Part shown: in pieces, positions 22,638 through 34,421 of the stretch
How the letters are laid out: the number at the start of each line of letters is the position of its first letter
Numbering within the stretch: the first letter of the stretch is position 1
NCBI RefSeq assembly: GCF_902459465.1
Contig: NC_047083.1
Coordinates: 9,973,526-10,037,525, forward strand
Length of the DNA stretch: 64,000 nt
Direction of reading: 5' to 3'
DNA from: Asterias rubens
Taxonomy: Eukaryota; Echinodermata; Asteroidea; Forcipulatida; Asteriidae
Made by a program: the position numbers and the translations under genes
The notes under the pieces: generated by a model
The model's input: only the letters and a program-made list of their open reading frames with translations
Databases searched by the model: none
What the model was told of the DNA's origin: nothing

Positions 22638-23051
22638 TTCAGACTTAAAAAGAAAATGCTTACAGGTTTTTGAACTAAAGTCGCTTTGGCTTGAGGTGTT
22701 AAAGATTAAAGATGGAATCCAGAAACTTGGAAGTTCAGATTTCTTGTCGCCGTTTTCAGAGACAGCTGCTGCTGCTGCTGCTGCTGCAGTGCCGCTGCTG
22801 CTGCTGGTGCTTGGGGTCTCGGAATGATCAAGTTTGGCCCTTTTGGTGGGTGGGGCCTCAGAGAAGGGGTTGAGGGGCTTACTGGTGATACTACGCTCTG
22901 GAAAAAGAAAAAACAAAATTTCAGGGATGAACGGCGAAAGAAAAAAAAAACTGCATTAAAAATAAATATTTCATAATGGACGGAAAAGGCAGGTAATGTT
23001 TTTTGTTCATTTTAATTATGGAGACTTGAGCATGATTAATTAAAAAGAAAA

Positions 23052-23236
23052 TGGCTAGAGCGGGATTTGACGTCAAGCAGTTGGTCCCATGTGTTGTGTA
23101 ACGCATGTAAACAAACCCAGTGCACTTATCAAAAAGAGAAGGGGTTGCCCCGGTGTTCCTGGCTGTGGCTGCTGTAAGCGCCGTAGCACCTTGTAAACCC
23201 TTATAAGGTGCTAAATAATTGGGTCTCAAAATTCAT
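23052..23236 (+). mobile_element. 5'-truncated SINE tail in NOSIP-2 intron
   Basis: Same element as 7,126-7,305. Confidence 0.6.
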
Positions 23237-23322
23237 CTTTCTGCAAGTTTGTATATATACTCAGTGCATTGAGTATCTTGTTTGGTAGATACATAAGCTA
23301 AAGACTTTGATATTATTATTAT

Positions 23323-23474
23323 TAAATTCAAAGAAAATCACTTCTTTCTCGAAAACTACGTTACTCCTACGGGAGCCAATTCTCACAATGTTTTATACTA
23401 TCAACAGCTCAACAAGAAAGGTTTTGTGCTAATAATTACTTTGAGTATTTACCAATAGTGTCCACTGCCTTTAA
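23323..23474. mobile_element. MITE-1 fragment
   Basis: Same insertion as 7,391-7,541, ending tagtgtccactgcctttaa. Confidence 0.65.
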
Positions 23475-23754
23475 GAGGCGTCCCTTTAAAGTAAAGTTCT
23501 AAGAATTCCATCTCCGTACCTTTCTCAATGAAAGCCTTGACCTTGTCTTCCTTCACTGTCTTCTTCACTTGGCTCACCTCTTCCTTAAAAAAAATTTCAA
23601 AACAAATTTATCAAATGAATAATATCAATTATAAACAGCCTTTATAAAAGTTTCTGACAAAAATGCCATTCAAGGGCGCAAGTTCGCAAATTTAGACAAA
23701 GTCCAGAAAACTCAAAACAAACCATCGTTAAATTTATAAGGCACCAGTACAGTA

Positions 23755-23970
23755 AGGTGTGGGCTACAATTATTTTTTCCCAGATGCGTTTGCCACCTAC
23801 TCCTAGGGCTGAAACAGGGTTACCCCTTTTACAGTCCATACGAATGTAGGCTTGGGTATCATCGGTCCGAAGCCTATAGCCATTAGAGCAGAAAGCACTA
23901 CCTCCCCAATTTTACGTAGCAAGTGTCACGACCGGGACTCGAACCCACACTCTGCTGGTCAAACACCAAT
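23755..23970 (-). mobile_element. SINE copy, truncated at its 3' end
   Basis: Has the B-box gggttcgagtcccggtcgtg and the VNTR-type body but lacks about 180 bases present in unit 1 at 7,860-7,980. Unit 3 shares this deletion. Confidence 0.65.
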
Positions 23971-24325
23971 GAAGAAGATGATTCCATAGAAACGTAGAAA
24001 TCACATCCCTAACGCCTAATACTGATTATAATAATAATATTTACATACGCACGTATCCGCCCTGCTGGGTGTTCAAGGCACAGTAAACCCCCCCCTCCCC
24101 CGCCCCCGAAAAAAATAAAATAAAAATACAAACCTGTTGGAGGCGACACTGACGATGGTATTCCTTCATCCGTTTCTCATAGTCTTGTTTCTGCTTCAAG
24201 ACATACTCAATAATTGCCTCCTTGTCATACAGATACCCCTCCTCACTGGAAAAGATAAGATTTGGGGTTGAGAGTGTGATGGCCGAGTGTTTAAGAACAT
24301 CGAATTCAAGTTCTGGTTGACATAG

Positions 24326-24614
24326 ACACTGGACACTAACGGTAATTGTCAAAGACCAGTCTTCTTACTTGGTGTATCTCAACATGCATAAAATAACAAA
24401 CCTGTGAAATTTTGTGCTTTCAGATGCTTGATTTCGTGACCTCAAATTCTAAATCCGAGGTCTCGAAATCAAATTCGTGGAAAATTACTTCTTTCTCAAA
24501 AACTATGTCACTTCAGAGGGAGAAGTTTTCTCACAATGTTTTCTACTATCAACCTCTCCTATTACTCGTTACCAAGTAAGGTGTTATGCTAATAATAGTG
24601 TCCACTGCCTTTAA
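24326..24614. mobile_element. MITE-1 copy in NOSIP-2 intron
   Basis: Same insertion as 8,541-8,829. Confidence 0.75.
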
Positions 24615-24800
24615 GTCATCGGGGTGTCGGTTCGAATCCCAGTCATGACACTTGTGTCCTCGGGCAAGATACTTTCCCAATAATTGCTCCTCTTCATCCA
24701 GGGGTATAAACGAGTCAACCCTTGGGACAGTAAGCCCTGAATGTACATCCCGCAGCGTAAATACAGGCGCATCTCCTGATTGCCATTTTGTGGGTCAAAA
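24615..24800 (+). mobile_element. SINE fragment with B-box
   Basis: Same element as 8,830-9,020. Confidence 0.55.
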
Positions 24801-25048
24801 ATGTACAAAGGAAGGGATTCCCAAAACGGCAGAAATGGTCGAAGCACATTGTTCGCGGACACCATCTTTTTCTGCGCGTTTTTGACACTCAAAATGGTGG
24901 ACAGGAGGTGTGCGTTGTGAATAGGGTATATACAGTACATACGTTATGACTGGGTTGGCGCAGGGCTGTAGGGTCAAGCAACAACAATCAAAGTCACCCA
25001 CGGAGTCCTTCCCAAGCCGGGTCTTGTTAGTTCCATAGCCGGATTGAG

Positions 25049-25832
25049 CTGCAAGGTTAACGAACAAAGAATTTCATAAGGGCGTCACAATTTATTTAGT
25101 CTCTTGTAATCTGGTTAATACATTATAGAACCTTTATAAAAAACTTATTGATTGAGGAGCATCATTTACAGGCATTGAGAAGTATCGCTTAAAGGGAGAC
25201 GATTCTTTAAAAAATTGATCAATAAAAAATAAAAAAATAAAAAAATACCACATTTCAAAATATTTAAATTCTTGTTTTATATGGAACCTTGAAGTATTTA
25301 TAAATGCACTTAAATGTATTTTTTTTAACATGTTTAGTCAGATTATAAAACCATGACTTGTCTCAATTCAGTTTGTGATGAAATCACAGCAACTAAAATA
25401 AAAATGTACACCAAAGTTCTTCTTTGCCCAATTGGTGCTAAGCACAAGTTCGTTTCATGCTAGAGTCCCATAGAAAATAGTGCTAAGCAAAATCTCACAT
25501 TAATTATAGAACCTAGAAGTGTAACCAACTTATTGATTCAGAATTATCATTTAAAGACTAATGTCATGATCAAACAATGTAGCAAGCATATCAATGTATG
25601 GAATTGTGAACTCTTAAAAGTGATTTGGTGTTAGAAAAAAAAACTGTCTAGGGTGAGACTCAAACCAAAGACCTCCAGATTAATTGTATTGTATTGTAAT
25701 GTTTTATTCCAAACTGGAAGACACCCCGTGGCACTGGGGAGGGTAACAATTTATATAAAAACAAAATACAGTTAATGAATAAGTCATACGGAAAGGAATT
25801 TAACTTAGAACAAAAACAAATAATCACACAGC
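25049..25832. other. Non-coding stretch upstream of NOSIP-2 exon 2
   Basis: AT-rich and repeat-derived, matching 9,254-9,997. No first NOSIP exon seen. Confidence 0.5.
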
Positions 25833-25992
25833 ATATAGCATTCATCTAAACAAGTCTGCATGAGCAATAATCAACTGCAATGTCCATCTTGATTTATTGA
25901 CAATGTCTAAAGTTGAGAGTATAATAAGAGACAGATATAGCATTCATCTAAACAAGTCTACATGAGCAATAATCAACTGCAATGTCCATCTT
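25833..25992. repeat. 102-bp tandem repeat, about 1.6 copies
   Basis: Same monomer as 9,998-10,262. Confidence 0.8.
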
Positions 25993-26474
25993 GGTTAATA
26001 TAAAGATCAAACTTACTCTATAAACTACAATTCAACTACTTTACAGTCTAGTCAGTCTGTGCAAACAACGATTTGAAATCATGAACAAAATGATTTCTGT
26101 TGTAGTGGTTTCCTGAAAACGCCCCAAACAACAACAAAAAGTACAAAAAGGATTGTTCAGGAGAAATGGTCAATTAGCATGAAATCAAATAGCCAATTTC
26201 GACTGTGTTTTAAATAACTTTTATGAATGCACACAGATATCGGGCCATCTGGGTCACAAGAAAATAGTGAAAAAACATGAATGATGCAAAATATAAATGA
26301 GCAAAACGCTCACCGAGCAATAAACTCCAAACAGGAAATTAGTTTTATTTATTTCTCATCAAATGCGACATTTCAGACATAAATATTTCAAGGGATGTTT
26401 TCTGCCATCACCATCATAAGATGGTGTAATTTTATGTAAATCTGTAATCTGAGCAATTCTGTAATGTTCCTAAA

Positions 26475-26515
26475 CGCCCTGGACACAATTGGTAATTACT
26501 CAAAATAATTGTTAG
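26475..26515. mobile_element. MITE-1 copy, left part, split by LTR element
   Basis: Reads gccctggacacaattggtaa and stops at gttag. The sequence resumes at 29,565 (ctagcataaaaactta). The intact order is seen at 10,743-11,104. Confidence 0.85.
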
Positions 26516-27495
26516 TGTAACCCGGAAAAAGGGTACACTTAGAAAATGAATGAATAAAGCTAAATAAAAATGCTAACTATGGGGGCACTCGCTTGAACAA
26601 ATGAGAAAAACCAAGATCGGTAGGGCTAAGACGCGAGGAGATGAAAAAAAATAGGAACAGTGACTCAAAGTGTAGGTTTCTCAACAAAATAATAAAAAAT
26701 AACTTTATTGACTATAAATCAATCAACAAAAGCAGTATTAAACAATAAAAACCTCTAGACCAAACTCAGGATCTAAACTTTCTTCCTTATAAACCTTAAA
26801 TTAAACCAGTCAAACCTAAACCAAGATATCTAACTGAAACTCAAAAACCAAAACTAAACCAGAGTTAAACCTAAACCTGAAACACAGTGTCAAAGAAAAG
26901 TTACAAATTAAAATCAAAATGGCTTTAGGATACCTGTGTAAATAAAACAACAAGAAATAAATTTGATTAAAATACAGTTCTATCAATTAGGAAGAAACAC
27001 ATGGTCTTTAAAAATGCAATCCAAGGTTAAAGAAAAGTAACTTCCAAGACAGAATCTCCAAAAAATATAACTTTAGAAAATGAACTTGCAAAGAATCACA
27101 GGAATATTACAATTGTCAAAATATTTATACAATAACAAATGAAAGTATATGCTTACCGAGTCCAAAACAGCAGAAAATACTTGAAGATGGCAAATTAATC
27201 GTAGAAGTTAAAACTTGTGATGAGGCACACATAAGTGTACAGTGTTCCTCTTTCGCTGCCAGGCTGCTATCTGATTATAATTATATACAATGCACTGGAT
27301 GGGTGACTACACTACCAAAGGATTAAGAAACTGTTTACCAACATGTAACAAAAGACTTTTAAGAAATAACAACCTACATGTACAGGGGTGCAATAAAACA
27401 GCTGAAGGGACAATGTAAACAGGAAAAGCAATTAACTAGAACCTGGAATTAACTAACTTGAATAATAATACAATGAATTTTCTACCCCTACTACA
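26516..27495 (-). repeat. 3' LTR
   Basis: 980 bp, TG...CA ends. It is downstream in element sense. The bases just to the right (minus strand aagtagtggcaag) form a modest polypurine tract. Confidence 0.9.
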
Positions 27496-27609
27496 CTTGC
27501 CACTACTTAAATCCATTGTTGTCCTCAACAATGTTAAATTTACACAAATAGAACTGAAATGAATTAACAGCAAAAATGAATTTAATACAAAGAAAACAAT
27601 GATACAAAA

Positions 27610-28452
27610 TCAAGACCAAAAATAAGTTAGACGAGCCATACGTATTAATTCCCGGAAACCCTTAATGTTGAATAAAGCCTGTATACTATGTAAAATCGGC
27701 CACATCATCGTCTTGGGCAAAACCTCCAACACCGGCTCCTCCTTGCCTTGCCGATAGCACAATGTACCCTCTTTGATTTCGAGGTTGTCCCAAGAGTGCA
27801 ACAGCCTCTTGACCGCTTCTGGTTCACGTTTCAGCTGATGCGGGCTGGGCTGCTTTTGACCAGAAGATTTCAACTCCACGACTCTAGAGATGACCGCATC
27901 TTTAATTTGGGCTGATTTCACGTCAGGGGGAGGAGTTGGCAGGATTACTTCCTCTACTGCTGTGGTCGAATCTACCTGTTGAAACGATGACGGACTATAA
28001 TAAACTGTTGTTGGTGTGGATTGGCCATCAAACTCTCGCCATTGCCTCTGGCAACTTCGGGGTACTTTACTGCACCAAGCAGAACTTCTCCTCTGGCGGT
28101 GACGACCATCCATCTGCATCTGCAGTCTTACCAACAGTTCTCCTTGTCGTTGCTGCTGGGCAACGATGTCTCCAAGGAGATCCTTCACCGTCTCTAACAA
28201 GCTCCTCTCCTTAGCAGGCTCCTCCATCGACGGAACTGAGGGTCTCTCTGCTGGTTCTGATGATGATGATGGTGGGTCGAACCCACACATCTGAAGGGTG
28301 GTCAACACTGGCACGACCACTGGTTGGAGAATTTCGGTGAAACAACCAAATCCAGGGGGTGGTTGAAGGATACTATCCCATCCAAATCCTGGGGGTGGGG
28401 ATATACATGGCGTCCCATCTGGCAAAATGACTGGACTCAGCCCTTCAACCAT
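27610..28452 (-). CDS. Retroelement ORF, gag-like N-terminus joined to integrase-region fragment
   Basis: 280 residues, starting MVEGLSPVILPDGTP. The N-terminal part has a repeated PPPGFG motif and an acidic/Gln-rich stretch and is not recognised. The last 70 or so residues (WDNLEIKEGTLCYRQGKEEP to ARLTYFWS) resemble the segment that leads into the zinc-binding integrase N-terminus of Ty3/gypsy polyproteins, but the HHCC residues are incomplete and the frame stops there. The product looks like the outcome of a large internal deletion of pol. It may be inert. Confidence 0.7.
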   Translation of the reverse strand: MVEGLSPVILPDGTPCISPPPGFGWDSILQPPPGFGCFTEILQPVVVPVLTTLQMCGFDPPSSSSEPAERPSVPSMEEPAKERSLLETVKDLLGDIVAQQQRQGELLVRLQMQMDGRHRQRRSSAWCSKVPRSCQRQWREFDGQSTPTTVYYSPSSFQQVDSTTAVEEVILPTPPPDVKSAQIKDAVISRVVELKSSGQKQPSPHQLKREPEAVKRLLHSWDNLEIKEGTLCYRQGKEEPVLEVLPKTMMWPILHSIQALFNIKGFRELIRMARLTYFWS

Positions 28453-28560
28453 AGTGAAATAAAATGCTTCTTAACTTTGACACTGTGTTGTAACCCTAAA
28501 ACTAATAACTGTCCCTACTTTTTAACAAAACCTGGCTAAGTTCTTAAGGAACATAAACCC

Positions 28561-28578
28561 TACCCGGATTCTCCACCA
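28561..28578 (-). other. Primer-binding site
   Basis: Plus-strand tacccggattctccacca reads like a tRNA 3' end with CCA. Its complement is the minus-strand primer site, six bases inside the 5' LTR. The tRNA identity was not determined. Confidence 0.75.
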
Positions 28579-28584
28579 AAAAAA

Positions 28585-29564
28585 TGTAACCCGGAAAAAG
28601 GGTACACTTAGAAAATGAATGAATAAAGCTAAATAAAAATGCTAACTATGGGGGCACTCGCTTGAACAAATGAGAAAAACCAAGATCGGTAGGGCTAAGA
28701 CGCGAGGAGATGAAAAAAAATAGGAACAGTGACTCAAAGTGTAGGTTTCTCAACAAAATAATAAAAAATAACTTTATTGACTATAAATCAATCAACAAAA
28801 GCAGTATTAAACAATAAAAACCTCTAGACCAAACTCAGGATCTAAACTTTCTTCCTTATAAACCTTAAATTAAACCAGTCAAACCTAAACCAAGATATCT
28901 AACTGAAACTCAAAAACCAAAACTAAACCAGAGTTAAACCTAAACCTGAAACACAGTGTCAAAGAAAAGTTACAAATTAAAATCAAAATGGCTTTAGGAT
29001 ACCTGTGTAAATAAAACAACAAGAAATAAATTTGATTAAAATACAGTTCTATCAATTAGGAAGAAACACATGGTCTTTAAAAATGCAATCCAAGGTTAAA
29101 GAAAAGTAACTTCCAAGACAGAATCTCCAAAAAATATAACTTTAGAAAATGAACTTGCAAAGAATCACAGGAATATTACAATTGTCAAAATATTTATACA
29201 ATAACAAATGAAAGTATATGCTTACCGAGTCCAAAACAGCAGAAAATACTTGAAGATGGCAAATTAATCGTAGAAGTTAAAACTTGTGATGAGGCACACA
29301 TAAGTGTACAGTGTTCCTCTTTCGCTGCCAGGCTGCTATCTGATTATAATTATATACAATGCACTGGATGGGTGACTACACTACCAAAGGATTAAGAAAC
29401 TGTTTACCAACATGTAACAAAAGACTTCTAAGAAATAACAACCTACATGTACAGGGGTGCAATAAAACAGCTGAAGGGACAATGTAAACAGGAAAAGCAA
29501 TTAACTAGAACCTGGAATTAACTAACTTGAATAATAATACAATGAATTTTCTACCCCTACTACA
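28585..29564 (-). repeat. 5' LTR
   Basis: 980 bp, almost identical to the left LTR. Confidence 0.9.
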
Positions 29565-29884
29565 CTAGCATAAAAACTTACTTTTTAATGAGCAATAGTA
29601 TGAGACATGGTGAGAAACGGCTCCCTCTGAAGTAGGTAGTTTATGAGAAAGAAGTAATTTCTCACTAAAACATTTGAATTGAAATCAAGACCTCGGCTAA
29701 GGTCTCGAAATCAAGCATCTGAAAGCACACAACTTGTGAGGCAAGTGTTTTTTTTCTTCCATTACTCTCTCGCAACTTCGACGACCAATTGGGTTGCAAT
29801 TTTACAGGTTTGCTATTTTATGTTTAGATACACAAGTGAGAAGACTGGTCTTTGACAAAAACCAAGTGTCTCCAGTACCTTTAA
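29565..29884. mobile_element. MITE-1 copy, right part, after LTR element
   Basis: Continues the copy started at 26,475 and ends with tccagtacctttaaa. Confidence 0.8.
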
Positions 29885-30217
29885 ATGTGATGATAACAAT
29901 AAAATAAACAATTCACATTATTTTAGCTCTTATGGCATTTTCATAATTGCTTACAACTTTCCAATAACAAAGGGAATCTGACTTACAAAGCAATTATGGC
30001 CAATATACAATAGTTAGCTTTACTACATTTAGATGAGTAATGATTTTAAAAGCAACTCGTTGCATGCAATGTTAAACTTCATAGATTGCTTCTCTTATCA
30101 AAAGGAAAAGGTTGCAATACAAATGAACAACCACATAATGTAATAATCAACCCTTTGCATGCTTCTATTTCTTGCAAATACTATTTACTGCCCGATGGAA
30201 TGTTTTTACAAAACCAC

Positions 30218-30604
30218 TTAAAGCCAGTGGACACTATTGGTAATTGTCAAAGACTAGCCTTCACAGTTATTGTATCTCAACATATGCATAAAAATAACAA
30301 ACCTGTGAAAATTTGAGCTCAATTGGACATCAAATTTGCGAGATAATAATGAAAGAAAAAACACCCTTGTCACACGGAAGTTCTGTGCCTTTAGATGGTT
30401 TTATTTAAGACCTCAAGTTCTAAACTTGAGGTCTTGAAATCAAATTCATGGAAAATTATTTCTTTCTCGAAAACTATGGCATATCAGAGGGAGCTGTTTC
30501 TCACAATGTTTTATACCATCAACCTCTCCCCATTACTCGTCATCAAGAAAGGTTTTATGCTAATAATTATTTTGAGTAATTACCAATAGTGTCCACTACT
30601 TTTA
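30218..30604. mobile_element. MITE-1 copy 3' of TRIM-B
   Basis: Same insertion as 11,426-11,808. Confidence 0.85.
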
Positions 30605-30884
30605 AAATAGACAAGCCTGTACTCAAGATATTTTTTCTCAAAACAACATTTTACTGCAAAATGCAAAACAAATAAAAAGTTACAGAGTTGATTTGCAACC
30701 AAGTATTACAGAATCGATCCACTCAATGTCATAATATTGAGAATTGAAATTGAGTGGTTATTAGCACTTTTTTTAGTGAAAAATCAGTTTGCATAATTTT
30801 GTGATTTAATTTGATTGACATATTTTGATGGTCAGTTTAATCCATGAGACAGTATTTGACCAGTATCATCTTTATTAGATAACA

Positions 30885-33510
30885 TTACACCTTGTTATAA
30901 ATCTTCACTGATTCCTTGTCTGCCACTGCAAGCTGCTGACCATCTGATGTCAATGAGATTCCCAATGGGCTGTACAGATCCTGAGCAATACAGCTGAGAA
31001 ATCTCCCCTGAGTGTCATACTGATGAATATGACCAGTGTTGCAATCCTCATTGCACACTGCAATGTAGATAGTTGAGCTGTCACAGCATACACCTCTGCA
31101 GGATTTAACTTGTTGACTATCAATCTTTGGATTGATGCTGAATAATAAAGTACCAGTGAGTTCAACAATGTCTACTTGTTTCCCCCCACCACTGACTACA
31201 ACTCTGTCCTTGCTGTCAATGGCCAAGCAGAAAGGTTTATTCTGAACTGAAATAGTGTCAATGAGCAAACCATCACTGGATCTGTGTTTAGTTATAACAG
31301 ACCTCTTTATATCCCCCACAATGATTGATGTATCCTTCATGATTGCTACACTGCGGAGGTTCACTGATGTCTTGCCCACTTCACTATGAGGCACTGTGTG
31401 GAATTCAAACATCTGGTTGCCATTCCTATTGTACATCTTGACAGAGTTGGTCTCATCTACAATCACTAACTGATTCTGGAATGCAGCAACAGCCCGAGGG
31501 TCTGGAAAACAAAAAACAAATGGATAGGACCCAATATAATGAATGATGATTCATTTGTAAACCACAATGTACTTTACATTATTTTGATTTTTGTACAAAT
31601 ACAAAGATTTTTTTTGTTAAATGTTTCCTGTGTTGTAAAAACTCTTTGAAAGTTGCTTCCAATTCAACTGTATACAATCTGACAGTATAACAATGACAAC
31701 AATTTCTACTGATTGAAATTGTACTGAATTCAATCTTTTTAACATTTTATCTTTTTTTAAGATTTTACCTAAATTGCATTTCTTATTGATATTTATTTTA
31801 ATCATTTTGTATAAATTTCCTTTGTTGGTGTTGGCTAGAGGAATGTCAATTATTGAGAATGACAGCAGAAGAGTGGATTTAGTGATCATGCAGCGGATGA
31901 ATGTAGTCCTAGTCTACAAGGTACAGTAAAATAGCAAGAACCATTCAATTTCATGACAGGTTGACTACCATGGAAACCTTGTATTGATCACAACCAATGC
32001 TGTGATGTTTAAACATTTTAATGGTTGAATTGAGTGGAGAACTGCAAACAATGTTTGGTAAATATTCTCAGATTGGTTTGTGGTATTGCATTGGAATAAA
32101 TCCTTATTTTAATTGAATACTCTTTGACTGTCAACCTGAAAACTAATCATTCAAGAGTACTTTTTGCGAAGTTTTATCTGAGATTTACAACAATATACCT
32201 CCGACTAAAAGATTTGTTGCGAACTTACTTCTTGATAGTGGGATAGTTTTCTTCTGTTGTCCCTTAGTGTCGTAGATTACCACTCTCTTATTCCCGTAGT
32301 GTGCCACTACCATCTCATCCCCAGGTACAGAGGCATCAATGTCACAAGCCCCATAGTGGCCTACATCATACTTCAAACTAAGCTCCCACTTTGGCTCCTT
32401 CGTACTCAGGTTACCCAGGGAGATGTCACAAACCCCTGCAGTGAATCTCAGATGGTCAAGGGTCAAATCTATCTTGGGTTGATTTTGATCTCCAAGTAAT
32501 TTCAAGTCCTTACTGATTCTTGGATAGCTTGCAAGGAAGTCAGGCACTGATGAATTCTTGCTGATGTCTTTGGCAGTTTGCAGTGAATGATTTATTTGCT
32601 GTGAGTTTAGACGCACTGTTTGCTCAAATTCCTCCAATTTCTTGTTCTGATCTTTAAGGATAGTTTTTATTTCATCCATGATGCGACTCTCTTGAGCTGT
32701 TACCTCAGCCCTGATCTCATCAGCTCTGTTCTTCACCTCTGCCATGGTTCTCTTAGCTGCGATGTTGAGGTTGTCTTTCATTGTTGAGGCAGTTGCTTGA
32801 GATTGATCAAGCTTCTTCAGGGTTTCTTCAAGGGAAGTAAAGAGTTGAGCCAATGACTGTTTGTATGTGGATGAGGCTTGGTTGCAGTCAATATACTCAT
32901 GTTGTGGTTTACAGTGATCGATGACAGTGCAATCTCTACAAATCATCACACCACATGTTGTACAGTAGAACCTCATCACTTCACCTTCATGAGTTTGGCA
33001 TTCTGGATGATGCTTTCTACGTCTTCTCCCTTTTTGTTCAATCTTTCCATCAACAACGTCTTTGAATGTTACTACTGTGTGGCAAAGTAGTGAAGGAATT
33101 TTCTGGTGCAATTCTGCGCAGTTTGCACAGATGATCATGGGGCAGTCACAACAGAAATACGTTGCTTCATTTTTCTCCTTGCATAATTTACAGACCAACT
33201 TGCTGTTTGCAGATAAGCTGACCTGCTCCAGTTGACCTGCAAGACCAGTTAAAATGAAGTTACTCTTGAAATCTTCAACACCCGTCTCAGGAAGTTGTGT
33301 CTCCTTTCGACACAAAGGACAAATAAGCATCTTTGCATCTTTGTAGTTGGTAGTGTGATATTCAAGTAAGCAGTGTTTACAGAAGCTGTGAAGACAGTCT
33401 AGTAGTTTGGGTTCCGTGTACTCCTCTTGGCAAATACTGCACTCCAGATAATCCTTTCTGATTTTCTCTAGAGCTGAACCTTGCGATGGTTTAGAATATG
33501 CCATTTTGAT
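30885..33510 (-). CDS. TRIM-B, RING/B-box/coiled-coil protein with NHL-like propeller
   Basis: Exons 33504-32229 (ATG at 33504) and 31501-30885, with a 727-bp phase-1 intron. Predicted length 630 residues. RING cysteines and His are as in TRIM-A. B-box 1 and the linker differ from TRIM-A (ICANCAELHQKIP, then a basic GRRRRKHHPEC), and B-box 2 reads FYCTTCGVMICRDCTVIDH. An EPK insertion precedes the propeller (STKEPKWELSLKYD). Propeller loops carry private residues: VVAHYGNKRVVIY, VIVDETNSVKMY, AVCNEDCNTGHIHQY, DLYSPLGIS and VADKESVKIY. Likely a cytoplasmic E3 ligase by family. The substrate is unknown. An acceptor just before the ATG implies a 5' non-coding exon. Confidence 0.9.
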
Positions 33511-33597
33511 CTGAATAAAAAAAGCACAATTAACAAACTAATTAATCAAATATTATAAAGAATCTGTCTAGTCACTCGGTAAATTTTAAATGATATG

Positions 33598-33804
33598 GGT
33601 TGAACAAAAAAAAATGGGCTAAAGTGGGACTCGAACCAGCGACCTTCGAAGTAGCGTGCCGGCGCTCTACCAACTGCACTATCTAGCCAACAGAGAGAGA
33701 CAAACAACAATGGCTTAAAGCTCAGTTGGTAGAGCGCCAGCACATATTATCTTGAGGCTGTTGGTTCAAGTCACACTCAAGTAAGTATGTCTTTGTTCAA
33801 CCTC
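33598..33804. repeat. Inverted pair of tRNA-like sequences upstream of TRIM-B
   Basis: The minus-strand arm begins ggctagatagtgcagttggt, continues agagcgccggcac and ends gttcgagtcccactttagcc. Its seven-base acceptor ends can pair but the anticodon stem does not. The plus-strand arm reads cttaaagctcagttggtaga and ggttcaagtcacactcaagt. Outer ends gggttgaac and gttcaacc are inverted. Confidence 0.75.
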
Positions 33805-34421
33805 AAATAAAAAGAATTAACATTCAGTTTGCACAAACAGCTGATTGCTATTCTACACCAAATTGAACCATGCATCATACATTAGATGGGAATGTAATGA
33901 AGCATTAACATTCTAATTACGACTGAAGATTTCTTTGATGTAGCATTTTGAAATCAGCTTTTAAGCGACCATAAGCAAACATTTAGTCAGCTAACAACAA
34001 TAATTTAATACTAATTGGATTTGGAACTCTTTGGTTCAGCACTGAATATTGGGGATGCCAAATATAATAATGTGAACTATGGAAATCAAGTCTTTCTGAT
34101 TAAATGATTGAGAACACTAAGGTGCAAGTATTTTACAATATTTTGTTACAAATAAGCGGATCTGCTGCACTTTTCTTGAAAATAGCTATTTTTGTCTAGC
34201 AGTTTAAGCATAAAAATAATTTATATCTCACTGAGATTATTTTTGTGACTTTGTTTTACTATAAGTATAATTTCTCAAAAACTACACATCCTCAGCAAGC
34301 ATAAAATGATGTACCGCACAATTTAAGTGGTCTTGGTAATAATATACAATCTTAGGCCTGTTTTAAATTAAGCTGGCAAAGTATTTTAGCAAAAATGAAT
34401 CAGATTGTGATCTGTACTCAC

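Larger units (their letters stand above)
19609..25048 (-). pseudogene. NOSIP: NOSIP-2, frameshifted copy
   Basis: Exons at 25048-24943, 24245-24134, 23583-23520, 22897-22664, 22125-21938, 21341-21233 and 19686-19609, all with the same junctions as NOSIP-1. The fourth visible exon carries a 7-bp tandem duplication (TTAAAGA at 22,699-22,705 repeated at 22,706-22,712), so it is 234 bp where NOSIP-3 has 227. After PSFWIPSL the frame changes, and the last base T of that exon plus AG of the next makes TAG. The product would lose the CPMSKNPLRIKNL block and the second U-box-like half, and the transcript should be prone to nonsense-mediated decay. Other exons remain open, so the loss is recent. Sequencing error in the repeat is the main alternative. 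Confidence 0.82.
26516..29564 (-). mobile_element. LTR retrotransposon deletion derivative, 3.05 kb
   Basis: Two direct 980-bp repeats (26,516-27,495 and 28,585-29,564) flank a 1,089-bp interior. In minus-strand sense each LTR begins TGTAGTAGGGG and ends CGGGTTACA. A tRNA primer-binding site next to the right LTR and the ORF direction both show the element reads leftward. The interior has one ORF and no reverse transcriptase or RNase H, so it is non-autonomous. The LTRs differ at only one base that I noticed (gacttttaag versus gacttctaag), implying recent insertion. Flanks TTAG and CTAG suggest a 4-bp target duplication with one change. It sits inside a MITE-1 copy. Confidence 0.92.

Noticed and set aside
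27610-28452. Host gene encoding the 280-residue protein
   Set aside because: It lies between two 980-bp LTRs next to a primer-binding site and ends in an integrase-like fragment, so it belongs to the retroelement.
26516-29564. Endogenous retrovirus with envelope
   Set aside because: The interior is too short and shows no envelope or polymerase. A defective LTR retrotransposon fits better.
33546-33743. 65-residue minus-strand ORF (LDSAVGRAPARYFEGR...)
   Set aside because: It is the translation of a tRNA-like sequence, a common false ORF. The same holds at 58,676-58,873.
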